A stretch of DNA of 64,000 bases from Zea mays (Eukaryota > Streptophyta > Magnoliopsida > Poales > Poaceae). Shown piece after piece: positions 1 through 11,998 of this stretch. The translations under genes and the position numbers were made by a program. The notes below the pieces were generated by a model. The model saw only the letters and a list, made by a program, of their open reading frames with translations. It did no database searches and was not told the DNA's origin. Each line of letters begins with the position of its first letter. The first letter of the stretch is position 1. The stretch covers positions 226,443,034 through 226,507,033 of the forward strand of contig NC_050097.1 in NCBI RefSeq assembly GCF_902167145.1, given 5' to 3'.

Positions 1-381
1 TTCATCCCCAGATCCCAGTTCGCTTTCGCCTCTCTTCATAGCTGAGCCGCCTTTTAGTTCCCTTCGTCCCGACCGCAGAGGTGCATCTGCGATCAGGAGA
101 GCAGGTCTCCGGAACCCTTCGTCTTCTAGATCCTGCACCGGGAGAGGGCGAATAAGGTTTTTGGGAAGCGTCTTCACGCGACTGCTCGTGATCTGCTGAT
201 CTCGTCGACCCTGCTGATTTCGCTACTTCGACATCGTCGACCCTGCTGATTCCGGCGCGTGCCATCGATCAGTAAGTCTAATCAGTACGCATCATCTGAT
301 TTGGCTTGTTATTTCAGTGCTTGTGATTTTGTCATGATTTATATTCGGAATTTAAACTGGAATTTGTCTAATTATTCAACA
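1..381 (+). repeat. 5' LTR, 3' portion only (copia element)
   Basis: This matches 14198-14578 at a constant offset of 14197 with no indels seen. By comparison with the 862-bp 3' LTR, the first 481 bases are missing. The visible part begins about 24 bases after the TATA box of the complete copy, so it approximates the transcribed R-U5 part. No primer-binding site with the usual TGG start follows at 382. Confidence 0.9.
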
Positions 382-420
382 ATCCAAAAACCTTATTGTA
401 GACAATTTCCTAGTTTTTCT

Positions 421-3400
421 ATGGCTGCTTTTGCCGACGCGCTGAAGCCAGAAAAGTTTAATGGTATGCACTTTAAGAGATGGCAAGTCAAGGCCACGCT
501 CTGGCTTACTGCTATGAATGTCTTCCATGTTAGTAAAGGCAGACCTGAGGGTCCACTGACTCCTGAACAGGAGAAAGAGTACGACCATGCCAATACTATG
601 TTCACGGGAGCCGTTCTTAGCGCCCTTGTTGACCGTCTGGTTGATGCGAATATGCAGTATACAGACGGGAAACAGTTGTGGGATGCACTTACTACTAAGT
701 ATGGTGCATCAGATGCTGGCAGTGACCTGTATATCATGGAGAGCTTTCATGATTATAAGATGGTTGATAATCGCTCTATTGTAGAGCAAGCTCATGAAAT
801 ACAGTGTATAGCCAAGGAGCTCGACCACCTTAAGATAGTCCTTCCTGACCGATTTGTGGCCGGGTGCATTATTGCAAAGTTGCCTTCTACATGGAGGAAC
901 TTCGCCACAGCTCTGAAACATAAGAGACAGGAGATATCAGTCGAAAATCTGATAGCGTCTCTGGATGTTGAGGAGAAAGCTCGGGCTAAGGACACGGGAT
1001 CTAAAGGAGGCGAGGGCCACTCCAGCGCCAACATGGTTCAGAAGAACCACAACAAGGGCAAAGGAAAGCCAAAATCTAACAAGCTCAACAAAACTACCAA
1101 CTTCAAGAAGAAGAAGAACAAGGCTGAATTGACATGTTTCGCATGTGGCGAGGCGGGTCATTTTGCCAAGGATTGTCCCGATCGAGCGGATCGCCGTGGC
1201 AAAAAGGGCAATGTCAACACAGTGGTCGCTAGCAATGAGGAAGACAAAGGGTATGGTAATTTACCTTTCATCTTCTCAGTATTTCAATCACCTAGCTGGT
1301 GGCTTGATACTGGTGCTAATGTTCATGTGTGTTCTGACATCAACTTGTTCTCTTCTTATCAGGGCGCCCGGGATTCTTCCGTGCTAATGGGGAATGGGTC
1401 ACATGCTTCTGTTCATGGCACTGGCACGGTGGATCTGAAGTTTACTTCGGGAAAGATCGTGCAGCTGAAGAACGTGCATCATGTCCCTTCTATACACAAG
1501 AATCTCGTTAGCGGAACCCTTCTATGTAGAGATGGGTTCAAGGTAGTTTTAGAGTCCAATAAATTAGTTGTGTCCAAGTCTGGACAATTTATTGGTAAAG
1601 GCTATGATTGCGGAGGCTTGTTCCGCTTTTCTTTGTTAGATTTCAATAATAAGTCTGTGAACCATATTTGTGCTAATGTTGATGATCTTGCGAGTATTTG
1701 GCATTCTCGTTTGTGTCATATTAATTTTGGCTCTATGTCTCGGCTTGCAACCATGAGTTTAATTCCGAATATCACCATAGTCAAAGGTTCTAAGTGCCAT
1801 AGTTGTGTGCAGTCGAAGCAACCTCGAAAGCCTCATAAGGCTGCTGAGGAGAGACACCTGGCACCACTAGAACTCATACATTCTGATCTTTGTGAGATGA
1901 ATGGTGTGTTGACAAAAGGTGGTAAGAGATACTTCATGACATTGATTGATGATGCGTCTAGATTTTGCTATGTATACTTGCTAAAAACTAAAGATGAGGC
2001 TTTAGACTACTTTAAAATCTATAAGGCTGAGGTTGAAAACCAACTAGAGAGAAAGATCAAACGTCTTAGATCAGATCGTGGTGGCGAGTTCTTTCCCAAA
2101 GTCTTTGATGATTTCTGTGCAGAACATGGCATTATTCATGAGAGGACTCCTCCCTATTCACCCGAGTCAAACGGGATTGCTGAAAGGAAAAACCGTACGT
2201 TGACTGACCTGGTGAATGCCATGTTAGACACTTGTGGTTTATCTAAGGCATGGTGGGGGGAGGCAGTCCTGACTTCATGTCATGTTCTGAATAGAATTCC
2301 TATGGGCAAAGAAGAGAAAACCCCTTATGAGAAGTGGGTTGGGAGAAAACCATCACTTTCATACTTGCGCACTTGGGGGTGCATGGCGAAAGTCAATGTA
2401 CCAATTAATAAAAAGCGCAAGCTTGGTCCAAGGACAGTGGATTGTGTCTTTCTTGGATATGCTTCGTGTAGCATAGCATATAGATTTTTAGTAGTTAAAT
2501 CTGAAGTTCCTGATGTGTATGTTGATACTATTATGGAATCACGTGATGCTACTTTCTTTGAGCATATATTTCCAATGAAAGACATTCATAGCAATTCTAG
2601 ATACTCTTCTGAGATAATTCCTGAACATAATACACCTATTGAGAGTTTTGAACAGCCACATGAAATTGTCCTAGAGGAGGATGACAATGATGCTCCTAAA
2701 AGGAGCAAGAGACAAAGGGTTGAAAAATCCTTTGGTAATGATTTCATTGTGTACCTTGTGGACGATACTCCTACTACCATTGCAGAAGCATTTGCATCTC
2801 CAGATGCAGATGATTGGAAAGAAGCAGTTCATAATGAGATGGACTCTATTCTTTCAAATGGTACGTGGGAAGTCACTGATCGACCCTATGGATGCAAACC
2901 CGTGGGTTGTAAGTGGGTGTTTAAAAAGAAGCTCAAGCCTGATGGTACAATTGAAAAGTACAAGGCTAGGCTTGTGGCTAAAGGCTATACTCAGAAAGAA
3001 GGAGAAGACTTCTTTGATACTTACTCACCTGTTGCTAGAATGACCACTATTCGAGTACTACTTTCTTTGGCTGCCTCGTATGGTCTCCTTGTTCATCAGA
3101 TGGATGTAAAGACAGCTTTTCTTAATGGAGAGCTGGACGAGGAAATCTATATGGAACAGCCTGATGGATTTGTAGTAAAGGGTCAAGAAAGCAAGGTGTG
3201 CAAGTTATTGAAATCTTTGTATGGTCTGAAGCAAGCACCAAAGCAGTGGCATGAGAAGTTTGACACTACTCTAACGTCTGCAGGCTTTGCCATTAATGAG
3301 GCAGACAGGTGTGTATATTATCGCTGTGGTGGGGGCGAAGGAGTTATATTGTGCTTATATGTTGATGATATATTGATATTTGGCACAAACATTGATGTGA

Positions 3401-4308
3401 TCAATGAAGTCAAGTTTTTTCTATCAAAGAGTTTTGATATGAAAGATCTGGGAGAAGCTGATGTGATTCTAAACATCAAGCTGATTAAGGCAGATGGTGG
3501 GATTACTCTCTCGCAATCTCACTATGTTGAAAAGGTTTTGAAGCGATTTGGCTTCTCTGAGTGCAAACCTTCTCCAACTCCTTATGATCCCAGTGTGACA
3601 CTGCGAAAGAACAAGAGAATTGGTTTAGACCAATTGAGATACTCTCAGATTGTCGGTTCACTCATGTATCTTGCTGGTGCAACAAGGCCCGATATCTCGT
3701 TTGCTGTGAGCAAATTGAGTAGGTTCATGTCAAACCCCGGGACTGATCATTGGCATGCACTTGAGCGGGTTATGCGCTACCTGCAAGGTACAATGAGTTA
3801 TGGAATTCACTATTCTGGTCAGCATGCAGTACTTGAAGGATATAGTGATTCGAACTGGATATCTGATGCAGACGAGCTTTATGCCACCAGTGGTTATGTC
3901 TTTACTATTGGTGGAGGTGCGGTATCATGGAGGTCATGCAAGCAGACCATTTTGACGAGGTCAACCATGGAAGCCGAGCTAGCTGCACTTGACACAGCAA
4001 CCGTTGAGGCAGAATGGTTGCGTGAACTCTTGATGGACTTGTCGGTGGTTGAGAAACCAATACCAGCTATCCTTATGAACTGTGACAATCAGACAGTGAT
4101 TGCTAAAGTGACGAGTTCTAAGGATAATGGAAAGTCATCAAGACATGTCAAAAGACGATTGAAGTCTGTCAGAAAGTTGAGAAACTCCGGAGTTATAAGT
4201 GTGACTTATATTTCAACAGATAAAAATCTGGCAGATCCTTTTACCAAGGGACTACCACGTAATGTGATAGAAATCGCATCGAGAGAGATGGGTATGAGAC
4301 CCGAATAA
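421..4308 (+). CDS. copia gag-pol polyprotein (intact, about 1295 aa)
   Basis: A single uninterrupted frame encodes capsid, protease, integrase, reverse transcriptase and RNase H, which make cDNA from element RNA and insert it into chromosomes. In order: a copia-type Gag region, a CCHC zinc knuckle at about residue 239 (CFACGEAGHFAKDC), an aspartic protease site near 296 (WWLDTGANVHVC), the integrase HHCC zinc finger from about 428, integrase catalytic blocks (HSDLC, RSDRGGEF, SPESNGIAERKNRT), the reverse transcriptase YVDDILIFG near 980, and RNase H TRSTMEAEL. The frame is open upstream into the LTR from a GTG at 259, but ATG 421 is the first methionine after the LTR and starts the conserved Gag-like sequence. 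Length is normal for plant copia and I see no stop or shift. Confidence 0.93.
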   Translation: MAAFADALKPEKFNGMHFKRWQVKATLWLTAMNVFHVSKGRPEGPLTPEQEKEYDHANTMFTGAVLSALVDRLVDANMQYTDGKQLWDALTTKYGASDAGSDLYIMESFHDYKMVDNRSIVEQAHEIQCIAKELDHLKIVLPDRFVAGCIIAKLPSTWRNFATALKHKRQEISVENLIASLDVEEKARAKDTGSKGGEGHSSANMVQKNHNKGKGKPKSNKLNKTTNFKKKKNKAELTCFACGEAGHFAKDCPDRADRRGKKGNVNTVVASNEEDKGYGNLPFIFSVFQSPSWWLDTGANVHVCSDINLFSSYQGARDSSVLMGNGSHASVHGTGTVDLKFTSGKIVQLKNVHHVPSIHKNLVSGTLLCRDGFKVVLESNKLVVSKSGQFIGKGYDCGGLFRFSLLDFNNKSVNHICANVDDLASIWHSRLCHINFGSMSRLATMSLIPNITIVKGSKCHSCVQSKQPRKPHKAAEERHLAPLELIHSDLCEMNGVLTKGGKRYFMTLIDDASRFCYVYLLKTKDEALDYFKIYKAEVENQLERKIKRLRSDRGGEFFPKVFDDFCAEHGIIHERTPPYSPESNGIAERKNRTLTDLVNAMLDTCGLSKAWWGEAVLTSCHVLNRIPMGKEEKTPYEKWVGRKPSLSYLRTWGCMAKVNVPINKKRKLGPRTVDCVFLGYASCSIAYRFLVVKSEVPDVYVDTIMESRDATFFEHIFPMKDIHSNSRYSSEIIPEHNTPIESFEQPHEIVLEEDDNDAPKRSKRQRVEKSFGNDFIVYLVDDTPTTIAEAFASPDADDWKEAVHNEMDSILSNGTWEVTDRPYGCKPVGCKWVFKKKLKPDGTIEKYKARLVAKGYTQKEGEDFFDTYSPVARMTTIRVLLSLAASYGLLVHQMDVKTAFLNGELDEEIYMEQPDGFVVKGQESKVCKLLKSLYGLKQAPKQWHEKFDTTLTSAGFAINEADRCVYYRCGGGEGVILCLYVDDILIFGTNIDVINEVKFFLSKSFDMKDLGEADVILNIKLIKADGGITLSQSHYVEKVLKRFGFSECKPSPTPYDPSVTLRKNKRIGLDQLRYSQIVGSLMYLAGATRPDISFAVSKLSRFMSNPGTDHWHALERVMRYLQGTMSYGIHYSGQHAVLEGYSDSNWISDADELYATSGYVFTIGGGAVSWRSCKQTILTRSTMEAELAALDTATVEAEWLRELLMDLSVVEKPIPAILMNCDNQTVIAKVTSSKDNGKSSRHVKRRLKSVRKLRNSGVISVTYISTDKNLADPFTKGLPRNVIEIASREMGMRPE

Positions 4309-4780
4309 AGTTGCCATGGTGGAAACCCAGTCTATGTGATCGGAGATCCCGTGAATTAGGTCCTGGGAAGAACAAGCCATTGGTGAACTGAGGAGAGTAA
4401 CTTTTGACCCTCTCTAAGTAAAGATGCAATACTCTCAAATGCTGTAAGGCAGGTTGGCTTTGTGCCTTAATGTGTTCTGTTGGCTTGTATTAGCAAAGAT
4501 GTTGTCCTGCAGAACATTCTTTGAAAGAACACACCTATATGAGTTAGACTGTCTAACGTCGCAGTCTATGAGATTTGGGTGATCTCTAGTAAACTCATGA
4601 AGAGACCTTGGAGTACGACGTATATGCTCCACCCGAGAAGGGGACTACTGGTAGCCAAGTACTGGTCATGACTTCAAGTGAAACCCATTCACGCAAAACT
4701 TGCAATTCAAGGCATAGTCCATTGTCCAAGTTGTGGGTTGGTGTAGCTTGGAGTTCTAGGCGGAAGTTCAACTTAACAGT
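4309..4780 (+). other. 3' untranslated region of the copia element
   Basis: This non-coding stretch follows the gag-pol stop. It is continuous with 13636-13716 once the nested element and one copy of ACAGT are removed. No further gene is visible. Confidence 0.7.
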
Positions 4781-6412
4781 TGAAAGTCGCCTAGAGGGGG
4801 GGGTGAATAGGCGGAACCTGAAAATTAAAACTTTATCCCCCAACTAGATCCCTTGATTAGTGGTTAGAACAAGATGAACAATTATCGGAGTATAAAAACT
4901 AAGTTCTTGCTAGTAAAGAGTATAGCTTTCAAATAATGCGGAAGTGATAAATCAATACAACTAATAAGTCTATGATAATAAAGCAAGAAAGCTTAGATGA
5001 AAAGAGCACTAACTCAAGTTCTTTCTTGCGGAGCGTTGCTTCACTTAAATGAGAGTTTAACTTGAAGCAACACCAAATGATATGAGTAAAGAATAGTGCA
5101 AGAGAACTTAGAGTAAGGGAAAGCAAACAAATCACGAGCAAAAGCACAATGAACACGGGTGATTTGTTTTACCGAGGTTCGGCCCTCGAAGGCCTAGTCC
5201 CCGTTGAGGAGTCCACTTAAGGACGGGTCTTTTTCAACCCTTTCCCTCTTTCCCGATCACACAAGGATCGGCGAGCTCTTCTTCTTCTCAAAGATCACTC
5301 TCGATCCCACAAGGACCACCACAATCTTTGGTGTCTCTTGCTAGCTTTTACAAGCCTCCAACACTTTGGAGGAAGTTCGAATGGGAGTCAAAAACTCCAC
5401 GCGCAAATGAACACAAAGATGTAGCACACACTATCTCTCAATGAATCTCACAAGGCGCTAGGGCTAAACTCAATTGAGTAGCTCTCAATTGCTTGCTCTC
5501 TCTTTTGTGGCACTTGTGTTGGTTGTAGTGGACTAAATCTTGTGTATAGGATGGATCAATGAATATAGGTGGTTGGGAGGGCTTGAGTATGTCAACTATG
5601 TGACTTGGAATGTTGCTTGGGCTCCCTCTCCTTGAAGTGGACGGTTGGAGTGGTATTTATAGCCCTCAACTATCCATATAGCCGTTGGGGCGCATCTGCC
5701 AGGAATTGCACTGGCGGACGGTCCGCGGCTAGGGCCCGGACGGTCCGCGACCCTCCAACGGTCGATTCTGACATCTTCAACGGATACTTCTGACAGATCA
5801 ACGGCTAGATCAACGGCTATCTGCCTTGGTGACACCACGCGGACGGTCCGCCCTTGGTCCCGGACGGTCCGCGCCAGCTCTATAATTCCTTTTGCTCAAC
5901 TTGTCACCTTCGGGCTGAACCAGGTCTTCACATGCGGACTGTCCGCGAATTATAGCCGGACGGTCCGCACGTTGTAGCTGGACGGTCCGCGGTTTAGTCG
6001 GACTGTCCCTGATTTGTAGTTCCTGGTCGAAGTCAACTCGGTGTCGCGGACGGTCCGCCGCAAGGGCCCGGACGGTCCGCGTGTGGTCTCAGACGGTGCT
6101 TGCTCTTCCATCGGACGGTCCGCAGCACAGACTTGGATTTTTGCATTGGTTCTGGCCGAGTGACATCCTCGTGTCGCGGACGGTCCGCCGCAAGGGCCCG
6201 GACGGTCCGCGCTTGGCCTGTTTTTCCAAAAAGCTTCTCCTGTCCGGAATAATCTACGGTATTCCGGACAGTCGAATTAGAATAGTTGTAGATGAACCTT
6301 TGGCCCCTGTAGAGCATATAATCTAGAGCAAACTAGTTAGTCCAATTATTTGTGTTAGGCAATTCAACCACCAAAATCATTTAGGAAAAGGTTTGAGCCT
6401 ATTTCCCTTTCA
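4781..6412 (-). repeat. Sirevirus 3' LTR (left copy)
   Basis: On the plus strand it begins TGAAAGTCGCCTAGAGG and ends CCCTTTCA, and it matches 11999-13630. At about 5710-6215 it holds many copies of the palindrome GCGGACGGTCCGC and variants, a U3 feature described for Sireviruses. Small reading frames inside are identical in both LTR copies and are not genes. Confidence 0.95.
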
Positions 6413-9400
6413 ATCTCCCCCTTTTTGGTGATTGATGCCAACACAAACCAAAGCAAATAAATAAGTGCAGAATTGAACTAGTTTGCATAAGGTAAGTGCA
6501 AAGGTTACTTTGAAATTAGACCAATTTACATTTAATGTTTTAGACCATGCTTGCACCAATTGTTTTGTTTTTGCAAACTCTTTTGGAAATTCTTTTCAAA
6601 ATGTTTTGCAAAATAGTCAAAGGATAAATAAATAAGATTTTGAGAAGCATTTTCAAGATTTTGAAATTTTCTCCCCCTGTTTCAAATGCTTTTCCTTTGA
6701 CTAAACAAAACTCCCCCTCAATGAAATCCTCCTCTTAGTGTTCAAGAGGGTTTTAAGATATCAATTTTGAAAATACTACTTTCTCCCCCTTTTGAACATA
6801 ATAAGATACCAATTTGAAATTTACCAATTGAAAATCACCAATTGAAAATCATTAGTTTTACCAATTTGAAATTAGGAGGTGGTGGTGCGGTCATTTTGCT
6901 TTGGGCCTAATACTTTCTCCCCCTTTGGCATGAATCGCCAAAAACGGATACTCAGAGTGAAATGTAGGCCCTCAAATAACTACTTTCTCCCCTTTGGCAA
7001 ATAAAACATGAGTGAAGATTATACCAAATACGGAGAGACGGCGGGATACCGGCAAAGAGTGGATAATACCAATGGAGTTGAGTGGAAGCGATGTCTTTGC
7101 CGAATACTCCATTTCCCTTTCAATCTAAGACTTAATACATGAGATGCTCATGAAAACATATTAGTCTTAGCCTTGGCACACAATGAAGATAAGAAATATG
7201 CAAATGTACCAAAGGAAAGAGTCATGATTAAAAAGGATATATCAATTAAGCTTAAACAATTATATACAATATAGATTGCTCCCCCTAAATATGTGCATAG
7301 AGAGGAAAACAAATTTTTGGTTTAAAATGCCAAGTGCACATAATTAGGTTAATGAGACCATGTCTATATCGTAAAGAGTGTAAAGTGCATTGTGTCATAG
7401 TATAAGTGTGATGCTAATGACATTTTATGCACTTATGAAAGCATGTTATAAATATCTCAAGCATTTACCCTTAAGGATTTCAAAGAGACCTAAGGACCAT
7501 CCACCTTTTGGAACAAAAGGCAGCTTATCCTCGTTACAAGGTTAAGCTTTAAGCTCCTTGACAATAAAATTACTTCATCCAGTTTAAACAAAGATGTAAA
7601 AATGAATGTTTGAGAAGTTAAACTAGGTATGAAGCAGGGTTAATGCATGAACATGCTTTTTCTTTCTTTTATACAATGATATGCAAGTAATGTAGGAAGA
7701 TTTTAGGTACATGTATGAATGAGATAGAGTAGTTTTACCTTTTTGTACCTTTACATAGAGATGCTCTCTTCATTGTGCTTTGTCCTTAGTCTTAGTCGCT
7801 TAAGACCTATACTGAAGACAATGTATGAAAATATTTTGCACACGAGAGAGTTCTACAACTAGTGATCCTTTTCTAAGTCATGTTATTATATACCAAGTAG
7901 ATCACAAATTGCATAAATACATCATGAATTCTCCTTTTAACTTAGTGCATATCAAGATGATGTTGATTGAAATTACCAATTGAAATCAAATTGTAATTGC
8001 ATGAAGCACTAAGAAGCATGAGTGATAATTGAAGTTATTCAATGATCATACACTAGATGCGATCAAAAGAACAACATAGGCATTAGATTTTCAAACAAGC
8101 TCATAAATAGGAGAATCCGATAAATATGCTATTTTAACATTGAAAGCTACAATCCTTGATAAAGGTGACATTATTTTACCAAGATGGATTGAAATGCAGT
8201 AGCATGCTATATGAGAAACATTATTCTCATGCAAGAGACTATATGAAATTACTAAGACAAGGCAATAGTCTCAACATAATCAAAATATAATAATGGACTC
8301 CCCCTACAGATATGCATCAAGTAATTTAAAGAATTGATTTCGATGCATTCACTTTTAAGAACATAAAGGGAGAAGCATTATACATTTTGATCAAGGCTCA
8401 TAAATTTAGCAATAAACAACTTGAGCCTGGTAATCTCATAATGAAAAAGGATTTAGAATGCTTACAACCACATCATTGATTGTTGTGAAGACCTTATTGT
8501 CCAGGTAGATGTTGTTGTCCTTGATGTTCTTTCTTTTTCATTTGAGTGTCCTCCCTTTATATTTGTCTCTTTTACCTTCCAAACTTATTGAAAATACTCA
8601 AGAGACATGTTAATAGCGCAAGGGAGTCTATGGTGAAGGATGATTACTTTAGATAATTAGCATACAAGATTCATCATCCACAAGTCACACAGACATGAAG
8701 TAAAATCCTTAACATTAGTGCATTTCATTTGAGAAAAATGAGTGAGCACCTTTTAAGCATTTTAATAATCATTGGAGATTTTACTTTATCATATTGAAGT
8801 TAGTTAATCATCACTTGGAAGCAAATCAATATGATAACATGTATATAAATATCGCAAAGGCATTAAATAGATTCTAATGGACATAAGCATTAAGAAAATG
8901 ATATTTGAATGCATACTCAGTTAATTTCGGTCCAATAAAGAATCTATTCCTCTCAAGAGTAGAGTATGATAATTTAGATTAAATACTCATTGAGATGGGA
9001 ACTAAACTTAACTTAAGAAGATGAGTTCCCATACCTTTGCTTTTACCTTTCTTCTTTTGGGTGAAGATCAACCCATGAGGCTTGTGTACTTTCCCTTCTA
9101 TGCATATTTATAAGTAAGCTCAAGAGATACGTTAGCAACACAAGCACTAGTTTCCATTTAGTAATCATTTTGATAAAGAATGAGAAGTTAGATTAACAAA
9201 ACATGGAAACTCCATAGCATGAACTAGATTATTCATAGATGATGTTATGCTCAATTTTAACTCATAAAACAAGCATAAATAATCCTTTGAGATTATAGGA
9301 ATAAATCTAAATCATGATTTGGAAAGCGATAAATGTGAAAGAATCATATCCACTTAAGCAATAAGAGATACAACATGAATTATTGGATAGAATTTCCTAG

Positions 9401-10077
9401 ACATGACGAGATACGCATTTCCATAGAGAAACTTATTCTCTACAAGTGAGACTACTTAAATTACTTAGATAAAAATATTGGTCTCACTTTTCTAGCTATA
9501 GAGAGAATTTTTCCTTTTATAAGTGTCCTAAGTATTTGAATTTCTTACATGACACCTTATTCTTTTAAGAACATGAAATATCTCTCTATATCTAGAACAT
9601 GGCAATAATAGAATAGTTAATGTAAAGACATGCCATGTGAACTTGCAACAATTTAAAGACATGTAGATTGTCATAATATAGAATTTGATAAATACACAAT
9701 CTACCATATGAGAGGAATTTCTTCAAAGAATGATGACATAATTTTAAAACATCCTTAAATGCTTTCTATTTTTATGTGACTACACAAGACACATGACAAA
9801 TTAAGATAATTGCACTTAAGAATATAAATGTTACCACCCCTTGACTTTCCTCCATGTTGTAGGCCTTGATATTCCGCACATGATGATTCTTTATTTCCTA
9901 CAACATTAATATCTTCCCGAGATGATATGAGTTTTGAATGCAATAAACTGAAGTAACCTTGGGTCAATCTTGAATATGTAGATCATTTGAAGATTGATAG
10001 CTTGAGTTGATAAGACTTGAATTAACTCCCTCAAGCACCCCAAAGGTTCATACCATCTCCTTCTCCTACAAATCTTG
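6413..10077 (-). other. Non-coding internal region of the pol-less Sirevirus
   Basis: About 3.7 kb of AT-rich sequence lies between the Gag stop and the 3' LTR. The end next to the LTR (6413-6990, plus a copy near 7270) has repeated CTCCCCCTTT-like tracts, which on the minus strand are polypurine tracts; multiple tracts are a Sirevirus hallmark. I could recognise no protease, integrase or reverse transcriptase motif here in any frame. Confidence 0.75.
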
Positions 10078-11949
10078 TCAAGCACATTTTGGTACCCATC
10101 GCTTGATGGGTCCGTTAAGGTTAGTAAACAAAGATCTAGGAACCCAAGTGTCCTTTGTGCTAGCGCTTGGTAAACTTGTTACCTTTCTAGCACAAGTTGC
10201 AATCTTGGGTTGCCTAGTTATATATGAATCAAATGACAAGTTAGGAGTGAGATTTTTACCAATGGGACAATCTTTGCATTGATGTCCCTTTCTTCGGCAT
10301 GTGTAGCATAGGCGTTTTTCAAGTTTTGAAGTTTTCTTCTTTCCTTGCTTGTTCCCTGCTACATAGTTAGTAAAAACTTTCTTTTCTAACCCTATGCCTT
10401 TTTGTTTTAAATGGGGACAAGATCTAAGCAAGTGTCCCTTCTTAGAGCATTTAAAACAAAGTCTATCATCCTTGTTAATAATCAAGCCATTTTTGATGTA
10501 GGGACATGACCTAATCAAGTGCCCCTCTTTAAAGCATTCACTACACCTTTTAATGTGACGTGTGGCTTGATCATTACCTTGGATGTTACCTTTTGTGGAG
10601 GCGTGGTTGAGGCTTTTGGAGGAGGTGTTAAATTCCATCTTTTGTTTCCTCCTCATGGCAATCCTCAAATCCTTGACATTTTCTTCAAGGGATGTAGTGC
10701 ATGCCACGGTTGTTCCTGTCTCAAGCTTCTTCACCATGTGATCACGGTTATCTTGAGAAGGTTGGGCAATGCATTTCCCTTTAAGTTGTGTCAAGCTCTT
10801 CTTTAGCCTCTCATTTTCTTCTTTGAGCTTTTGATATGAATCATCATTTGTTCCTGTAGATTCTAGCTCAAAAGAAGATTTGCTTGTCGACGAACAACAA
10901 GCATTAGCACATGGTAATATAGTATCAATTTGAATACATGTGCATGAGTGAGGTTGTTGGGATTTTAAATTTTCTATCACAACCTCATGAGCAATGTTTA
11001 ATATGATATGATCATCTATAAGATTTTCATGAGAACATAGAAGCATATCATATTTATCTTGAAAAACTAGATTTTCAACTTTTAGCTTTTCTATTTGGTC
11101 CTTAAGCAAGGTATTCCTATTTACTAATTGAGCGATACAATGTAAAGCGTTATCTTGCTCAATTGAAATAGTTTCATACCTTTGGACCAAATCAACATGA
11201 GAGCACTTTAGCTCCTCATGCTCTTTAGTCAACTCGTCAAAGTGTTGCATCTTTATGGAGAGAATATCTTCTAGCCTTTGACGAGCTTCGCTTTGTTCTC
11301 TCGCTCTTTCTAGAAGTTTGAGCACGACCGCCTTATCTTCTTGGCTTAGGCGAGCGTAGAGATGCACAAAGCTTCTTTCTTCCTCCTCATCCTCGTTTGT
11401 GCTTCCGCTATCATTTTCATTAGCTACACAACACATGTGGGAATCGAAATGGGAAGACAAACCTTTTGGAGAGGTGGATTCATCGTTTGGTCTCCATCGT
11501 TCATTTTCTTCTTCTCCCTTGCAAGGGTTAGTATCACAAATACCAAAGGAAGTAGAAGCACAAAATGAACTATCATTTTTGGACTTATTAGACTTGCTTT
11601 TAATTCTAGTCCAAATATCATGCGCATCGGGAATATGTTCATAATGATTCATTATGAGGGCATGATAATCTTCCTTGCTAAGAGAATTAACCAAGATGTC
11701 AAAAGCTAGATAGTTTAAGCGAATACATCTTTGGTCTTCATCGGAAACATTTTCCCTATCATAGTTGGGAGGGATAATACTCTTGTCTAAAATTTGTTCT
11801 AATTGTGGATCTACGGTTCTAAAGGCATTTATAACTCTAGTAGACCATGAATCATAATTAGAACAATCGGAAAGTAATATTTCAAGAGTTACCTCCGTGT
11901 TTTCCTTGGAAGATGTCTTCTTGTTCTTTTGGGATCTTTTACGAGCCAT
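10078..11949 (-). CDS. Sirevirus Gag with three CCHC zinc knuckles
   Basis: The product is a nucleocapsid/capsid protein of about 623 aa that should package element RNA. The N-terminal part resembles copia Gag (DSWSTRVINAFR region near residue 35). Residues about 200-340 are rich in E, K, Q and L and look like coiled coil. Three zinc knuckles follow at about 470, 499 and 549 (CSECFKEGHLIRSC, CFKCSKKGHLLRSC, CYTCRRKGHQCKDC). The frame is also open from a GTG one codon upstream, but ATG at 11949 is the sensible start. No pol follows. The Gag differs strongly from that of the Sirevirus at 25007-34543. Confidence 0.85.
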   Translation of the reverse strand: MARKRSQKNKKTSSKENTEVTLEILLSDCSNYDSWSTRVINAFRTVDPQLEQILDKSIIPPNYDRENVSDEDQRCIRLNYLAFDILVNSLSKEDYHALIMNHYEHIPDAHDIWTRIKSKSNKSKNDSSFCASTSFGICDTNPCKGEEENERWRPNDESTSPKGLSSHFDSHMCCVANENDSGSTNEDEEEERSFVHLYARLSQEDKAVVLKLLERAREQSEARQRLEDILSIKMQHFDELTKEHEELKCSHVDLVQRYETISIEQDNALHCIAQLVNRNTLLKDQIEKLKVENLVFQDKYDMLLCSHENLIDDHIILNIAHEVVIENLKSQQPHSCTCIQIDTILPCANACCSSTSKSSFELESTGTNDDSYQKLKEENERLKKSLTQLKGKCIAQPSQDNRDHMVKKLETGTTVACTTSLEENVKDLRIAMRRKQKMEFNTSSKSLNHASTKGNIQGNDQATRHIKRCSECFKEGHLIRSCPYIKNGLIINKDDRLCFKCSKKGHLLRSCPHLKQKGIGLEKKVFTNYVAGNKQGKKKTSKLEKRLCYTCRRKGHQCKDCPIGKNLTPNLSFDSYITRQPKIATCARKVTSLPSASTKDTWVPRSLFTNLNGPIKRWVPKCA

Positions 11950-11984
11950 CACTTCGAGTTGTTAGACTCAAGATGAAGTGCCTA

Positions 11985-11996
11985 GCTCCGATACCA
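11985..11996 (-). other. Primer-binding site (initiator tRNA-Met type)
   Basis: On the minus strand TGGTATCGGAGC follows the LTR end after two bases. The usual plant copia site is TGGTATCAGAGC, so there is one difference (A to G). Confidence 0.85.
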
Positions 11997-11998
11997 AT

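Noticed and set aside
2..265. 87-codon minus-strand frame, repeated at 14199-14462
   Set aside because: It lies inside the copia LTR in both copies and shows no domain; it is open because of composition.
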